A DNA stretch of 64,000 nt, taken from positions 1 through 64,000 of the forward strand of contig CAZLJE010000011.1 in assembly GCA_964559835.1 (NCBI GenBank), given 5' to 3'. Numbering within the stretch: position 1 is the first letter of the stretch; each line of letters starts with the position of its first letter. Below are positions 17,100 to 27,100 of the stretch, one piece after another. This DNA comes from DAISJI01 sp964559835 (GTDB lineage: Bacteria > Acidobacteriota > Terriglobia > Terriglobales > Acidobacteriaceae). The notes beneath the pieces were generated by a model. That model worked only from the letters and a program-made list of their open reading frames with translations, was not told the DNA's origin and searched no databases. The translations under genes were made by a program, and so were the position numbers.

Positions 17100-18476
17100 C
17101 TATAGCGCGACGGGACCATCGCGTGCCGTGATCCGCGCTTTCCTGAACAACGGGGTCAGCGTTTCGTTCACGGCGTAGCACAACAGCAATACCATCAGCG
17201 GCTCCAGCGCATGACGGTACCGCAGCTGGCTGTACGTCAGGTAGTACGGCAGCGGGTACGCAATCACCACGGCGAAGAACAGCGGCCATCCGAAAAGCTG
17301 CTTACGATGCGCGACCAGCATCGACGGCAGCAACAACACGCTGAATACGAGGAAACTCCACGGCTGCCAGTACGCCGCAACCTTCCGCCGATACCCGATC
17401 GCGCTGCCGTCCCAGAAATAGAGGACACGGTCTGCCGTATTGCGCGCGAAAAGCGCTTTGTTCTGTTCCACCCACGCGATCGCTTCCTGCGTCTTCGCCC
17501 GAACGTACGGGACCTCTCCCATCCTCTTGTACGCTTCGAGTTCGACGACGTTCCTCGACGGGTGCGGACCGCCCCAGCCACGCGGCGACGTTTTCGGTCC
17601 ATTGCCCAGCCAGAATTCGTATCCGAAATTGCTGCGCAGGAAAACCCATTGCCCGAAGACTATCCGGTTGCGCGCCACCCATGGCGAGATCACCAGAAGC
17701 GACATCGCAATCGCCAATAATGCAGGCTTGAGCCAACTCAGGTTTCGTCGCCGTAATTCGACCGCGCACCATAACAGCGATAACGGGAACAGCGTCACCA
17801 GCGCCGGATTGACCAGCAGCGCCGATCCCCACAAGGCGCCAAAGCCTGCCCACGCCTTCAGGCGCGCTGGCTGTGCCAGCCGTAGCGCATACCACAGCAC
17901 GCACGCCAGCAGCAGCGCGCTCAGGCTGATCTCCCACACCCAGCTCAGTGCCCATTTGCTGAACCAGGGAAACACGGCCCAAAACACCGCCGCGGTTATC
18001 CCTGCCCTCCGTCCTGTCGTGCGTTCCGCGATGCCGAGGATCGGGATGCAGGTCAACGCCGATATGGCGCTCTGGAAGGTAAGCAGCGCGATGCCCGCCG
18101 GCACCGTCAGCACGCCAAACAGCCGGAAGAACCATGCGCAAAGGTATGGGTAGATGGGCCCGATCCATGCGGTCGGCCCGGTGTACGCGTCCGAGAACGG
18201 CGAACTGAACCCGTGTCCCTCGGCGATCGACTTGGCGATGCTGGTCGTTTCGTTCTGGTAGGCGTAATCGTCGAAGCGGTAATCGTCAAAAAGATAAGTC
18301 TTGATGCCGACCATCAGGCCGATGCGCACGGCGAACGCAAGCAATACCAGCCAGAATGCGGTTCGCCGCCAACTTGGCGCCGTGCGGCCAGCAGCCTGCT
18401 GCGGCAGGTGGTACGTCTCGATCAGATGTTCGGTGGCCATGTCCGGTGCCGCGATTGTCGCCGGTCCGTTTCGCAT
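17100..18476 (-). CDS. Membrane glycosyltransferase, ArnT/PMT-like (dolichyl-phosphate-mannose family)
   Basis: 458 residues with about ten hydrophobic segments. The first outside loop carries the acidic pair DDYRFDDYAY, and PIYPYLCAWFF follows, as in GT39/GT83-type enzymes that move a sugar from a polyprenyl phosphate. The late motif LRYRHALEPLMVLL is typical of this superfamily. Acceptor and sugar are unknown. The ATG at 18476 is preferred over a TTG two codons upstream. It appears to lead a short minus-strand operon with the SH3 lipoprotein. Confidence 0.8.
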   Translation of the reverse strand: MRNGPATIAAPDMATEHLIETYHLPQQAAGRTAPSWRRTAFWLVLLAFAVRIGLMVGIKTYLFDDYRFDDYAYQNETTSIAKSIAEGHGFSSPFSDAYTGPTAWIGPIYPYLCAWFFRLFGVLTVPAGIALLTFQSAISALTCIPILGIAERTTGRRAGITAAVFWAVFPWFSKWALSWVWEISLSALLLACVLWYALRLAQPARLKAWAGFGALWGSALLVNPALVTLFPLSLLWCAVELRRRNLSWLKPALLAIAMSLLVISPWVARNRIVFGQWVFLRSNFGYEFWLGNGPKTSPRGWGGPHPSRNVVELEAYKRMGEVPYVRAKTQEAIAWVEQNKALFARNTADRVLYFWDGSAIGYRRKVAAYWQPWSFLVFSVLLLPSMLVAHRKQLFGWPLFFAVVIAYPLPYYLTYSQLRYRHALEPLMVLLLCYAVNETLTPLFRKARITARDGPVAL

Positions 18477-18579
18477 GCGCAACCCCGTTAATCCAGGACA
18501 TCATTGTTCTTCGGAGTACATGCATCGCGAACGGAGCTCGTATGGAGCGGGTGGTGGCATTCAGATAGGAGTCAACGTC

Positions 18580-18643
18580 CGAGTTCCAAGTTCCGAGTTC
18601 TGAGATGAACACTCGGAACTTGGAACTCAGAACTCGGAACTTC
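18580..18643. repeat. Degenerate-repeat palindrome (GAGTTCCAAG words)
   Basis: GAGTTCCAAGTTCCGAGTTC (18580-18600) pairs with CTCGGAACTTGGAACTCAGAA and a further CTCGGAACTT (18612-18642). The arms fold into a near-perfect 20-bp stem. It runs up to the stop codon of the small frame at 18643. Confidence 0.8.
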
Positions 18644-18807
18644 TAAGCAGCATCTTCTTCGCTGGCGTGATTAGGCAGGCTCTCTTCGGCGATTGCGGCA
18701 GTGGTTGATGCTGGAGGGTGCGCATTCTCCAACGGGTTCTTTTTTTCTTCTCCAGACGGGGGCGCGTTCCCGCGGTCCGGCCTGCGGAACTGGTCTAACA
18801 ACGGCAT
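18643..18807 (-). CDS. Possible small protein, 54 aa
   Basis: The frame from ATG 18807 starts MPLLDQFRRPDRGNAPPSGE and is polar, with E, P and A. An AGAGGGA lies five bases before the ATG. There is no recognised family and no membrane segment. It is kept because of the ribosome binding site, but it could be chance. Confidence 0.35.
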   Translation of the reverse strand: MPLLDQFRRPDRGNAPPSGEEKKNPLENAHPPASTTAAIAEESLPNHASEEDAA

Positions 18808-18961
18808 AGGGGTCCCTCTTGAAAGTACGCAGTCCATTGAGATGCCCATATTGTGTAAAGGGAAACTGCTGCTTAACCCTGAATGCAGAGCTGCTGCTGC
18901 TTGTTTCTTGTTCCTGACCCGCGCCTTGGCTCTCCCCCTTTCTGCTACATTGTGTGGCTCT

Positions 18962-19004
18962 AAGCGCTGAGTTCTCAGCACTCAGCCCTTGAGCACTCAG
19001 CACT
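18962..19004. repeat. CACTCAG-type degenerate repeats before the deacetylase gene
   Basis: Words GCTGAGTTCTCAGCACTCAG and GAGCACTCAGCACTC form direct repeats and a short internal hairpin. They end four bases before the ATG at 19008, leaving no room for a Shine-Dalgarno. Confidence 0.6.
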
Positions 19005-19007
19005 CCC

Positions 19008-19991
19008 ATGCTCCCCTTCAAGCTCGTCTATCACGACGGTTATTACCTCCCCATCGGGCAGCATGTGTTTCCGGCCGAGAAGTACCGCCTAGTCGCGCGC
19101 TGCGTCCGCGAACAAGGCATCGCCACGGACGAAGACTTTCTCCTCCCCGCGCCCGCCGAGGACCGCGAGGTTCTGCTCGCCCACGGCGATTACTGGGTCC
19201 ACCGCCTCCGCACCGGCACCATCAGCGCCAAGGAGGAACTCCAGCTCGAGGTGCCCTTCTCCGACGAGCTCGTCGACGCCTACTGGCTGAACGCCGGCGG
19301 CAGCATCCTCGCCGCTCGCCGTGCCATGTTCGACGGCGTCGGCATCAATATCGGCGGCGGGTTTCATCACGCGTTTCCCGACCACGGCGAGGGCTTCTGC
19401 ATGATCAACGACGTCGCCATCGCCATCCGCGTCCTGCAGAAAGAGAAGCGGGTCCAGCGCGCCATGGTCGTTGATTGCGACGTTCACCAGGGCAACGGCA
19501 CGGCGGTCATCTTCGGCAAACGTCCGCAGCCTGAGGACGCCCAACCGACGGTCACGCGCAACGAATTCGCCTGGATGCGCGAGTCGCCAGTCGACGACTC
19601 AACCGACACGTTTACTATCTCGCTCCACCAGGAGAACAACTATCCAGTGTGGAAGCCACCGTCGTCGATCGACGTCAACTTCGCCGACGGTGTCGGAGAC
19701 CAGGCTTACCTCGACTGGCTCCAGCGCGCGCTCGATACAGCTTTCACCAAGTTCCAGCCCGAGTTCATCGCTTATGTCGCCGGCGCCGATCCTTACCGGG
19801 AAGACCAGCTCGGCGGGCTGGCGCTCACCATCGACGGCCTCCGCCGCCGCGACGAACTCGTCCTGCGCTGCGCCCGCGACCGCCACATCCCCATCTTCGT
19901 CACCCTCGCCGGCGGCTACGCCCAGAAGCTCGAAGACACCGTCACTATCCACTGCAACATGGTGCGAGTGGCTAGTGAAATCTTTGTTTGA
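19008..19991 (+). CDS. Histone-deacetylase-family (acetoin-utilisation/HDAC-like) amidohydrolase
   Basis: 327 residues. Zinc-dependent deacetylase fold: NIGGGFHHAFPDHGEGFCM holds the catalytic histidine pair, VVDCDVHQGNGTA holds zinc ligands Asp and His, and VAGADPYREDQLGG holds the third zinc ligand Asp. The length and YHDGYYLP start fit the class IV-like bacterial members. Substrates of bacterial members include acetylated polyamines and small molecules; this one is unknown. No signal peptide, so it is cytoplasmic. Confidence 0.9.
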   Translation: MLPFKLVYHDGYYLPIGQHVFPAEKYRLVARCVREQGIATDEDFLLPAPAEDREVLLAHGDYWVHRLRTGTISAKEELQLEVPFSDELVDAYWLNAGGSILAARRAMFDGVGINIGGGFHHAFPDHGEGFCMINDVAIAIRVLQKEKRVQRAMVVDCDVHQGNGTAVIFGKRPQPEDAQPTVTRNEFAWMRESPVDDSTDTFTISLHQENNYPVWKPPSSIDVNFADGVGDQAYLDWLQRALDTAFTKFQPEFIAYVAGADPYREDQLGGLALTIDGLRRRDELVLRCARDRHIPIFVTLAGGYAQKLEDTVTIHCNMVRVASEIFV

Positions 19992-20019
19992 AAAATACCT
20001 GACTCGTCAACGCTTTCTC

Positions 20020-20115
20020 TCATCCTGAGGCCGAGCCCAGCGACGCCGAAGGACCTGTGCATTTCCGGCCGCAATCCATAGATCCTTCGCCGGACTTACG
20101 TCCTCCTCAGGATGA
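20020..20115. repeat. CATCCTGAGG / CCTCAGGATGA intergenic inverted repeat
   Basis: TCATCCTGAGG (20020-20030) and CCTCAGGATGA (20105-20115) form an exact 11-bp inverted repeat. Inner partial repeats GAAGGACCTGTG and CATAGATCCTTCG pair as well. A related fragment (ATAGATGCTTCGCTTCGCTCAGCGTGACA) is at 54997-55024. It lies between convergent genes. Confidence 0.7.
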
Positions 20116-20150
20116 CACTGGTCGAAGTTCAGGAACTTGGCAGTTCGCGC

Positions 20151-21683
20151 TCAGTACGGAAACTCGACGCCGAATTTTGCGGCCATCTGTTGGGCGGCAG
20201 CGCGGAACTGGGAAGGTTCGCCGATGAAGGTCGCTTCGCCGCCGGTCGATGAGGCCAGTGTCTGAAGGCGGCGTCCGCCGTCCGCGGAGAGTGCGCCGAC
20301 GCCGATGCAGTAGACGCGAACGCTACCGGCAGCGAGTTGCGGTGCGGCGTCGAGCGGCGACATGCGGCTGTCGAGATTGCGCCCGTCGGAGACGACCAGC
20401 AGCACCCGGTTGTTGCCCGCGTGCGAGACGCGGTTCAACTGGAACGCCGCGAGCGTAACGGCATCGATAAGCGCCGCGCCCTGCTCGGGACGGATGCGGT
20501 CCATCGCTTTCTCCAGCGCGCGGTAATCGCCGGTGAGATCTTCGTTGAAGACCACGTCCTTGCCGAAGGAGAGCACGAAAGCCTCGCTCTGCGGATTGGC
20601 AGTGAGGTGGCGGACGAGGTCGCCGAGCGCGTTCTCTATCGTCTTGCGGTTGGCCTTGTCGGCGAGCGAGGCCTCGATCAGGATGCCGAGCGACAACGGC
20701 GCGCCCGGACGGAACGGCTGGCGGTGCGCCGCATCGGGACCTGGTAATCCAGCCTCCATGGGCAGGTCCTTCACCTTGGCCGCGGGCAGGTCGGACGGAC
20801 GCGGCAGGCGCGTCGGAGTGGCGCTGGCTTCGGGCGTGACCGGTTGCGGCTTTGGCGCAGCGGACGCGATCGCCGGCGCCGACGAGGCACTCGGATGGCT
20901 CATGTTTGTCGCTGCGGTGGTTCTGTTCGGCGGGACGGCCGCGACGAGATAGCGGTCCCAATCGCCGGGACGTCCGCCGTCATCCTGGTAGCGGCGACGG
21001 GCGTAGGCGTCGATCTGCTGCGCGGCAGCCGTTCCGCGCGCGAGGTCCACGGCGCGAGCGAGTTCGAGATACCCCTCGGCGGCGTCCTGGTTCTTACCGG
21101 AAAGATCGGCGAGGCCGAGCGAGTATGCGTAACGGGCGTCATTGGGCGACAGCGAGGCGGCACGGCGAAGATAGGCGCGCGCGGAATCGTATTCGTGCCG
21201 CTCCAGTTCGATGTTGCCGACGGCCGCGCACAGGAGCGCCGTCACCTGTGTTTGGACGAGGTAAAACTCGCCCACGCCCATGCCTGCGGGAGTGCGCATC
21301 GAGGGCAGCGCGGCGATAGCCTTCTGCGCCTGCGCATACAAAGTCTCGCTCGATTTCGGCGGCGCGATATCGAGCAGCAGCGCGGTTGCGATCACGTTCG
21401 CCGGATCGGCGCGCAGGACATCCTGCGCGTAGCCGGCCGAGGCCGTGCGGTCGGAGCTGTGCGTGTCCCACGCCAGCCAGAGGAGGGCGTCCTGGCGGAG
21501 GCTGCTGCGCGGCCAGGAAGAAAGGAAATCGCGGAGCGCTGAGGTGCGCGCGACAGGATCGATACGCGTGACGGCGTGCAGATACGCCTCAAGCTCGCGC
21601 GTGTCGGCGGTTTGGGCCGGAGCGACGCCAGCCAGAATGGCGGCCAGCAGGGCGATGCACGCACTTCGCTGGAAAACGAGCAA
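20151..21683 (-). CDS. Exported TPR-like protein with a VWFA-related acidobacterial domain
   Basis: 510 residues from TTG 21683, which has GAGG six bases upstream. A signal peptide ends near GVAPAQ. The N-terminal half is helical, with TPR-like repeats (YLRRAASLSPNDARYAYSLG). A proline/alanine linker follows, then a von Willebrand factor A-like domain in the last 190 residues. That domain has GILIEASLADK, in which the usual MIDAS DxSxS is altered to EASLA, and LLVVSDGRNLDSRMS. It resembles the VWFA-related domain family expanded in Acidobacteria. The role is probably protein binding in the periplasm or at the surface. Confidence 0.8.
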   Translation of the reverse strand: MLVFQRSACIALLAAILAGVAPAQTADTRELEAYLHAVTRIDPVARTSALRDFLSSWPRSSLRQDALLWLAWDTHSSDRTASAGYAQDVLRADPANVIATALLLDIAPPKSSETLYAQAQKAIAALPSMRTPAGMGVGEFYLVQTQVTALLCAAVGNIELERHEYDSARAYLRRAASLSPNDARYAYSLGLADLSGKNQDAAEGYLELARAVDLARGTAAAQQIDAYARRRYQDDGGRPGDWDRYLVAAVPPNRTTAATNMSHPSASSAPAIASAAPKPQPVTPEASATPTRLPRPSDLPAAKVKDLPMEAGLPGPDAAHRQPFRPGAPLSLGILIEASLADKANRKTIENALGDLVRHLTANPQSEAFVLSFGKDVVFNEDLTGDYRALEKAMDRIRPEQGAALIDAVTLAAFQLNRVSHAGNNRVLLVVSDGRNLDSRMSPLDAAPQLAAGSVRVYCIGVGALSADGGRRLQTLASSTGGEATFIGEPSQFRAAAQQMAAKFGVEFPY

Positions 21684-21777
21684 ACACAACCTCGCGGATG
21701 GTATGGCAGCTTGGAGGTTGGATGCCGTGGGCCTGAGAAGCGGGTTGTTTCAGAGTTTCAGAGTTCCGAGTTCCGAA

Positions 21778-22152
21778 TCAGCGGGTGTAGGCCGCGCGGC
21801 CAGTCTGTGACGGAGTAGCTGCCTGCATGGCGGTGCCGTCGCAGCCGAACTGTGAGCAGTGCCAGGTCCACATCTGGTGCTCGGCGTCGACCGACTCGAC
21901 GAACATGGCCAGCGAATCGTGCGGGCAGGCGACGCGGCGCAGAGTGTCGGGATCGACGCGCTGCTTGAAGGCGCTGAAGTAACCGTAGTTCGGGTTGTAG
22001 TGACGCGGGCATCTGGGCTCGGCGCAGATGTACGCTGGCTGCCACGGCTTGTCGGCGCCCGACTCCAGTTGCATGAAGACCAGCGACATCTGGCGGGAGG
22101 GATGGCGATCGCAATAGGGCTTGATGTCGCTGCGCAAACGGATGCTGATCAT
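21778..22152 (-). CDS. Small cysteine/histidine-rich protein, probably zinc-binding
   Basis: About 124 residues from ATG 22152 (MISIRLRSDIKPYCDRHPSR). Cysteine/histidine pairs are regularly placed: CDRH, CAEPRCPRHY, CPHD and CSQFGCDG, consistent with zinc ribbons. No signal peptide, and no family recognised. The C-terminus runs into a repeat-like GAGTTCC stretch (21752-21778). Confidence 0.6.
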   Translation of the reverse strand: MISIRLRSDIKPYCDRHPSRQMSLVFMQLESGADKPWQPAYICAEPRCPRHYNPNYGYFSAFKQRVDPDTLRRVACPHDSLAMFVESVDAEHQMWTWHCSQFGCDGTAMQAATPSQTGRAAYTR

Positions 22153-22188
22153 GCACGCCTCCCAGGTGGCCGCCATTCTACACGCGTT

Positions 22189-22276
22189 GTTGGTTGTTGG
22201 TTGTTGGCACAGGTCATGTCCGCGAATGTCTCTGTCGCCGGCGCAGTCGAACGAGCAACGAATAACCGATAACCGT
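22189..22276. repeat. GTTGTTGG tandem repeat with partial complement
   Basis: Three to four GTTGTTG words (22189-22207) and a loose complement series, CAACGAATAACCGATAACCG (22256-22275). It is a weaker member of the two-armed repeat class. Confidence 0.45.
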
Positions 22277-22326
22277 TTTTCCGTGTGTTACACTTTTTAT
22301 TTCGACACCACTTTCCGCGCCGCACT

Positions 22327-22605
22327 ATGCAGCTTTCCAAGGAATACGTGGCCTACCTGGCCCGCGAAATCGTAGCGAAACTGAAGAAGGGCGAGTTCAT
22401 CGAGACCGCCAGCGACGGTCCCGTGATCGAGCGCGTGAATGCCGCGCTGTTTGACGAGATCACGCTCGAGGACCGCATCAATGACGAGGTGCGGGCCATC
22501 CTCGAAGCCTATTCCGACGAGATGCGTAAGACCGGCGCCAACTACCAGGAGATGTTCAAGAAAGTGAAGAACCAACTGGTGGCGAAATACAAGGCGGTGC
22601 TGTGA
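22327..22605 (+). CDS. DUF507 family protein, first copy
   Basis: 92 residues from ATG 22327 (MQLSKEYVAYLAREIVAKLK). Helical, charged and cytoplasmic; it matches the DUF507 pattern with conserved DEITLEDRINDEVRAILEAY. The function of the family is not established. The stop TGA overlaps the ATG of the next gene, which is a second DUF507 protein, so the two are translationally coupled and may form a heteromer (inference). Confidence 0.85.
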   Translation: MQLSKEYVAYLAREIVAKLKKGEFIETASDGPVIERVNAALFDEITLEDRINDEVRAILEAYSDEMRKTGANYQEMFKKVKNQLVAKYKAVL

Positions 22606-22919
22606 TGCGGCTCGGCCCGAACATCAAGACCGAAGAGCCGTACCGGATCTCGCGCGACAAGCTGAATGTGCTGGCACGCGCCGTGGCCGAGGCGCTGGCA
22701 AACATGGACGGCGTGGATTTCGTCGAGGACAAGAACACCGTCCGCCAGGAAGTGCGCAAGATCCTCGAAGAGCTGATGGCGCAGGAAAAGAAGATCGACC
22801 TGGAAGCCCGCCGGAAGATCGAGTCGCAGAAACGCACCATCCTGGAAGGCAGCCAGGAGTGGGACATCCTCTACCGCAAGTACTACAACGAGGAAGTCAA
22901 GAAGCTGGGGATCAAGTAA
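22605..22919 (+). CDS. DUF507 family protein, second copy
   Basis: 104 residues from ATG 22605, which overlaps the preceding stop (TGATG). A GTG one codon earlier is possible. Motifs YRISRDKLNVLARAVAEAL and DKNTVRQEVRKILEELM mirror the first copy, although the two share little identity, so this is an old duplication. The tail WDILYRKYYNEEVKKLGIK is typical of DUF507. Confidence 0.85.
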   Translation: MRLGPNIKTEEPYRISRDKLNVLARAVAEALANMDGVDFVEDKNTVRQEVRKILEELMAQEKKIDLEARRKIESQKRTILEGSQEWDILYRKYYNEEVKKLGIK

Positions 22920-23063
22920 AGAGTCGCCAGTCGCCGGCTCTTAGCCGAAACCTTTCCGATACTCGAACGTATATCTAAACGGATACCCGCGCCTGGCTGA
23001 AGTCCAGAGTCGCAAGCGGGCGGCTGAACATCTAATGAGTTGAGTCTTGGAAGCTCAAATTTT

Positions 23064-23939
23064 ATGACGAATGCACTGAAAACTGCCTTACTGCTGGGCC
23101 TGCTGACCGGGCTGATCCTGGTAATCGGCAATGTGCTGGGCGGACAGAACGGGATGATGATCGCGCTGGCGATCGCCGCCGTGATGAACTTCGTGTCTTA
23201 TTTCTACTCCGACAAGATTGCGCTGGCGATGTACCGTGCGCAGCCGGTCACGCGTGAGCAGTTGCCGCGCGTCTATAACGTGGTTGAGCGGCTGACGCAG
23301 CGCGTCGGCCTGCCGATGCCCAAAATCTATGTCATTCCGACGGATTCGCCGAACGCGTTTGCCACCGGGCGAAATCCAAGCCACGCGTCGGTCGCGGTGA
23401 CCGAGGGCATTCTGAACCTGCTGAACGACGAAGAACTGGAAGGCGTGCTGGCGCACGAATTGGGACACGTCAAGAACCGCGACATCCTCATCAGCTCGAT
23501 TGCGGCAACGATCGCGGGCGCCATCACCATGGTGGCGCGCATGGCTGGATGGGCGGCAATGTTCGGCGGTTATGGGGGACGAGATAATCGTGACCGCGGC
23601 GGCGGTGGCGTGATCGGAATGCTGCTGATGGTGATCCTGGCGCCGATCGCGGCGCTCCTGATCCAGATGGCGATCTCGCGCTCGCGTGAATACGGCGCCG
23701 ACGAAACGGGCGCGCATTTCACGGGCAATCCGTACGCGCTGGCGAGTGCATTGAAGAAGCTAGATGCGTACTCGCGACGCATTCCGCTGCCGGCGACGCC
23801 GTCGACCGCGCATTTGTTCATCGTGCAGCCGTTCCTCGGAATGGGCGGCATGAATTGGGCGAACCTGTTCTCGACTCATCCGCCGATCGCAAAGCGTATC
23901 GAGCGGCTGACGGGACGGCCCGCGGAGTTCGAGGCGTAA
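23064..23939 (+). CDS. htpX: Membrane zinc metalloprotease HtpX
   Basis: 291 residues from ATG 23064 (MTNALKTALLLGLLTGLILV). Two N-terminal membrane helices are followed by the catalytic motif HELGHVKN (HExxH) and the third ligand region SREYGADETGAHF, then a C-terminal helix pair. It degrades damaged membrane proteins. A TTG eight codons upstream is less likely. A clear terminator follows at 23985-24016. Confidence 0.95.
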   Translation: MTNALKTALLLGLLTGLILVIGNVLGGQNGMMIALAIAAVMNFVSYFYSDKIALAMYRAQPVTREQLPRVYNVVERLTQRVGLPMPKIYVIPTDSPNAFATGRNPSHASVAVTEGILNLLNDEELEGVLAHELGHVKNRDILISSIAATIAGAITMVARMAGWAAMFGGYGGRDNRDRGGGGVIGMLLMVILAPIAALLIQMAISRSREYGADETGAHFTGNPYALASALKKLDAYSRRIPLPATPSTAHLFIVQPFLGMGGMNWANLFSTHPPIAKRIERLTGRPAEFEA

Positions 23940-23940
23940 T

Positions 23941-23972
23941 CAGGGCTCAGGGCTGAGGGTTCAGGGCTCAGG
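23941..23972. repeat. CAGGGCTCAGGG tandem repeat
   Basis: Four imperfect copies of CAGGGCT follow the htpX stop directly. This is a one-armed member of the degenerate-repeat class. Confidence 0.6.
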
Positions 23973-23984
23973 AAAAAATAACTG

Positions 23985-24016
23985 AAAGCTCCGCACATGC
24001 GGGGCTTTTCTTTTTT
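23985..24016 (+). terminator. Intrinsic terminator of htpX
   Basis: AAAGCTCCGC and GCGGGGCTTT form a 10-bp stem with one G-U pair and an ACAT loop. TTCTTTTTT follows. Confidence 0.9.
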
Positions 24017-24103
24017 GAGGTCACCAGCGGCTAAAGCGGTGCCCTGATACAGAATTCCGTCTGTTACACTCGCGCTAATCCTGCGGGAGCCAACAAAATC
24101 GTT

Positions 24104-27100
24104 ATGCGCTTGGTACGCCTTGCTGCTGTCATCGTGTTCGCGTCTTCCCTTCTTGCACAAACTTCCGGTCCGATCGATCCGGCCATGTATGCCGGGCTGA
24201 AGTGGCGGCTATTGGGACCGTTTCGCGCGGGACGGATCACGTCGGTGGCCGGCGTCCCGTCCGATCCGACGACCTATTACGTCGGGACGCCCGATGGCGG
24301 CGTGTGGAAGACGAGCGATGGCGGACGAGTGTGGAAGGCGACGATGGATGAGCTAACGGTGTCGTCGATCGGCGCCGTCGCAGTGGCGCCCTCGAATCCC
24401 AACATTGTTTATGCGGGAACAGGCGAGGAGTCGCCCGGACAGGGGATGTTCAAGTCCACCGACGCCGGCAAGACGTGGGCGAATGTTGGACTCAAGGAAT
24501 CCAGGCAGATCGACGGCCTGATTGTCGACCCACGGAACGCCGATGTAGTGACGGTGGCGGTTACCGGGGGATTGGGCCACAGCGAGAACCGTGGAGTGTT
24601 CCGCTCGACCGACGGTGGACTCTCGTGGAAGCGCGTGCTGTTCGTCGACGACGAAACGGGCGCCGTCGATATCAGCGCCTCCCCCGATGGGCGCGTGATG
24701 CTGGTGTCGCTGATGCATCGTCCATCGCCGGGAGCACAGCACGCATCCCTGCCGCCGTCCCCATCGGCGCCGGGACAAACGCCAGTGGTTCCGACTGCAC
24801 CCGATTCGCTCATTTACAAGTCGACCGACGGTGGTGCGACATGGAAACCGGCGGGCACGACGGGGCTGCCGCAGGCGCGCCTGGGACGACTGGGCGTGGC
24901 CGTCGCTGCGAACGGAAAACGGATGTTCACGATCGTGAACCAGGGGCTGTTCCGTTCCGATGATGGCGGCAACAGCTGGAAGCAGATCACGACGGACCCG
25001 CGCGTGATTGGGTCATCTTATTTCTCGAAGGTATTCGTCAATCCGAAGAACGCGAATGAAGTTTACGTGGCGCAGACGGCGATGTACCGCTCGCGCGACG
25101 GTGGCGTGACTTTCACCGGCTGGAATGGCGCTCCGAGTGGCGACGATGTGCACACGCTGTGGATCAATCCCAGCGATACGCGGCACATGATCCTGGGCAT
25201 CGACCAGGGCGCCACCATCAGCATGGACGCAGGCGAAACGTGGACGGAGTGGTTCAACCAGGCGACGGGGCAGTTCTACCACGTCACGACGGACAACCAG
25301 TTCCCCTATCACGTGTTTGCGGCGCAGCAGGACAGCGGATCGATCGCAACGCTCTCGCGCAGCGACTACGGCGAGATCACGTACCGGGACTGGTTCTCGC
25401 CGGGTGCATTCGAGAATGCTCACATCCTGGCGGATCCGCTCGATCCCAACCTGATCTATGCCTCCGGCTGGTATGACACTCTGATCCGCTTCAACCGGAC
25501 AACAGGGCAGTTCGCGCACGTCTTTGTCCCGGGCGTGGAACACCGGGCCAGCACTGCGCCGCCGATCGCGTTTGTCCCGCAGAAGCCGAACACGCTTCTT
25601 CTCGGCGCGGAGAGGGTGTTTCAAACAACGGATCGAGGCGACAACTGGCAGCCAATCAGTCCGGACCTTACCAACAATACTGCGCCGACCCAGGTCCAAA
25701 GGGGACGGCGTCGCAGCGTGATCACCGCGATCTCCGCTTCTTCCGCGCAGGAGGGGACGATCTGGGCCGGAAGCGGAGACGGACTGGTACATGTCACGCG
25801 CGATGGCGGAAGCAGTTGGCAGAACGTAACGCCGACGAAGGAGAATTCTGACCTTGAAAGCGGCGCGCCCCAACCGGAAGAGGGAGCAGCGGCGAGCGTG
25901 TTCACTCCGGGCGGTGTCGCCAGCCTGGAAGCGGGACACTTCGACGGTGGCACGGCGTACGCGGTTTTCCAGGCGGGGCGCAGTCCGGTGCCGATGGTGG
26001 CGCGTACGCACGACTTCGGCCAGCACTGGAAGTCGATCGGGAGCGGGCTGCCGCAGGAAATGGCATGGGCGGTGCGCGAGGACCCGGTGCGCAGGGGATT
26101 GTTGTACGCGGCGGCCGGGCACGGTGTTTTCGTCTCATTCGACGATGGAGACCACTGGCAGTCGCTGCAACTGAACCTGCCCGCATCCCAGATGCGCGAC
26201 CTGGCCGTGCACGAGAACGACCTGCTGGTCGCAACATACGGGCGCGCGCTTTGGGTGCTGGATGATGTGTCGGCGCTACGGCAGATCACACCGGAAGTCA
26301 CGCGCGCGCCGGCGCACGTGTTCAAGCCGGTAACCGCAATCCGCGTGCGTTGGGACATGAACAACGACACACCACTGCCGCCGGAAACGCCAGCGGCGCC
26401 GAATCCGCCGGACGGCGCCGTCATCGACTACGAATTGAAGGCGCCGGCGGGGGAGATCGCGCTGGAGATCCGCGATGCGAAAGGGCAGTTGGTGCGGCGG
26501 TTCACGACGACCCCGGAGCCTGTCCCTACGCAGCCACCGAACGCACCCGATTACTGGTTCCGTCCGGAGCCGACGGTCGCGAACAAAGCGGGGTTGAACC
26601 GGTTCGTGTGGGACCTGCGGTATCCGCATCCGCCGTTGCTGACGTATGGTTACTTTGGCGGACACCTGGACTACTTCGAATACACGCTGCCCGACCACGC
26701 CGTGCCGGGCGATACGCCGCACTGGCAGCCGCAAGGACCGCTGGTAGCGCCGGGCAAGTACGAAGTCGTGCTGACGGTGGATGGACGGACGTACCGGCAA
26801 CCGCTGGAGGTCAAGCCGGACCCGCGGGTGAAAGTATCGCAACCAGACTTCGAGGCGCAGTTGGCGCTGGAGCAGCGGCTGGACCGTGGCATGGCGGCGA
26901 CGTACGAAGCGTGGAACCAGGCGCACGCGGCACACAAGGCGCTCACCGAGCAAAAGGAAAAGCTGGGCGCGAGTGCGGCGACGAAAGCCGGCGACGCGAT
27001 CTCCGCGATGGACAAGCAACTCGGGGTGTTCGAGGACGGCGCGCGTGGTGAGAGTGGCTTCGGGCCGCTGAACCGCGACATCGGGCGCTACGTCACCATG

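Noticed and set aside
20020..20115. Insertion-sequence ends or attachment site
   Set aside because: The inverted repeat encloses under 80 bases with no transposase and no target duplication; it is better read as a spacer repeat.
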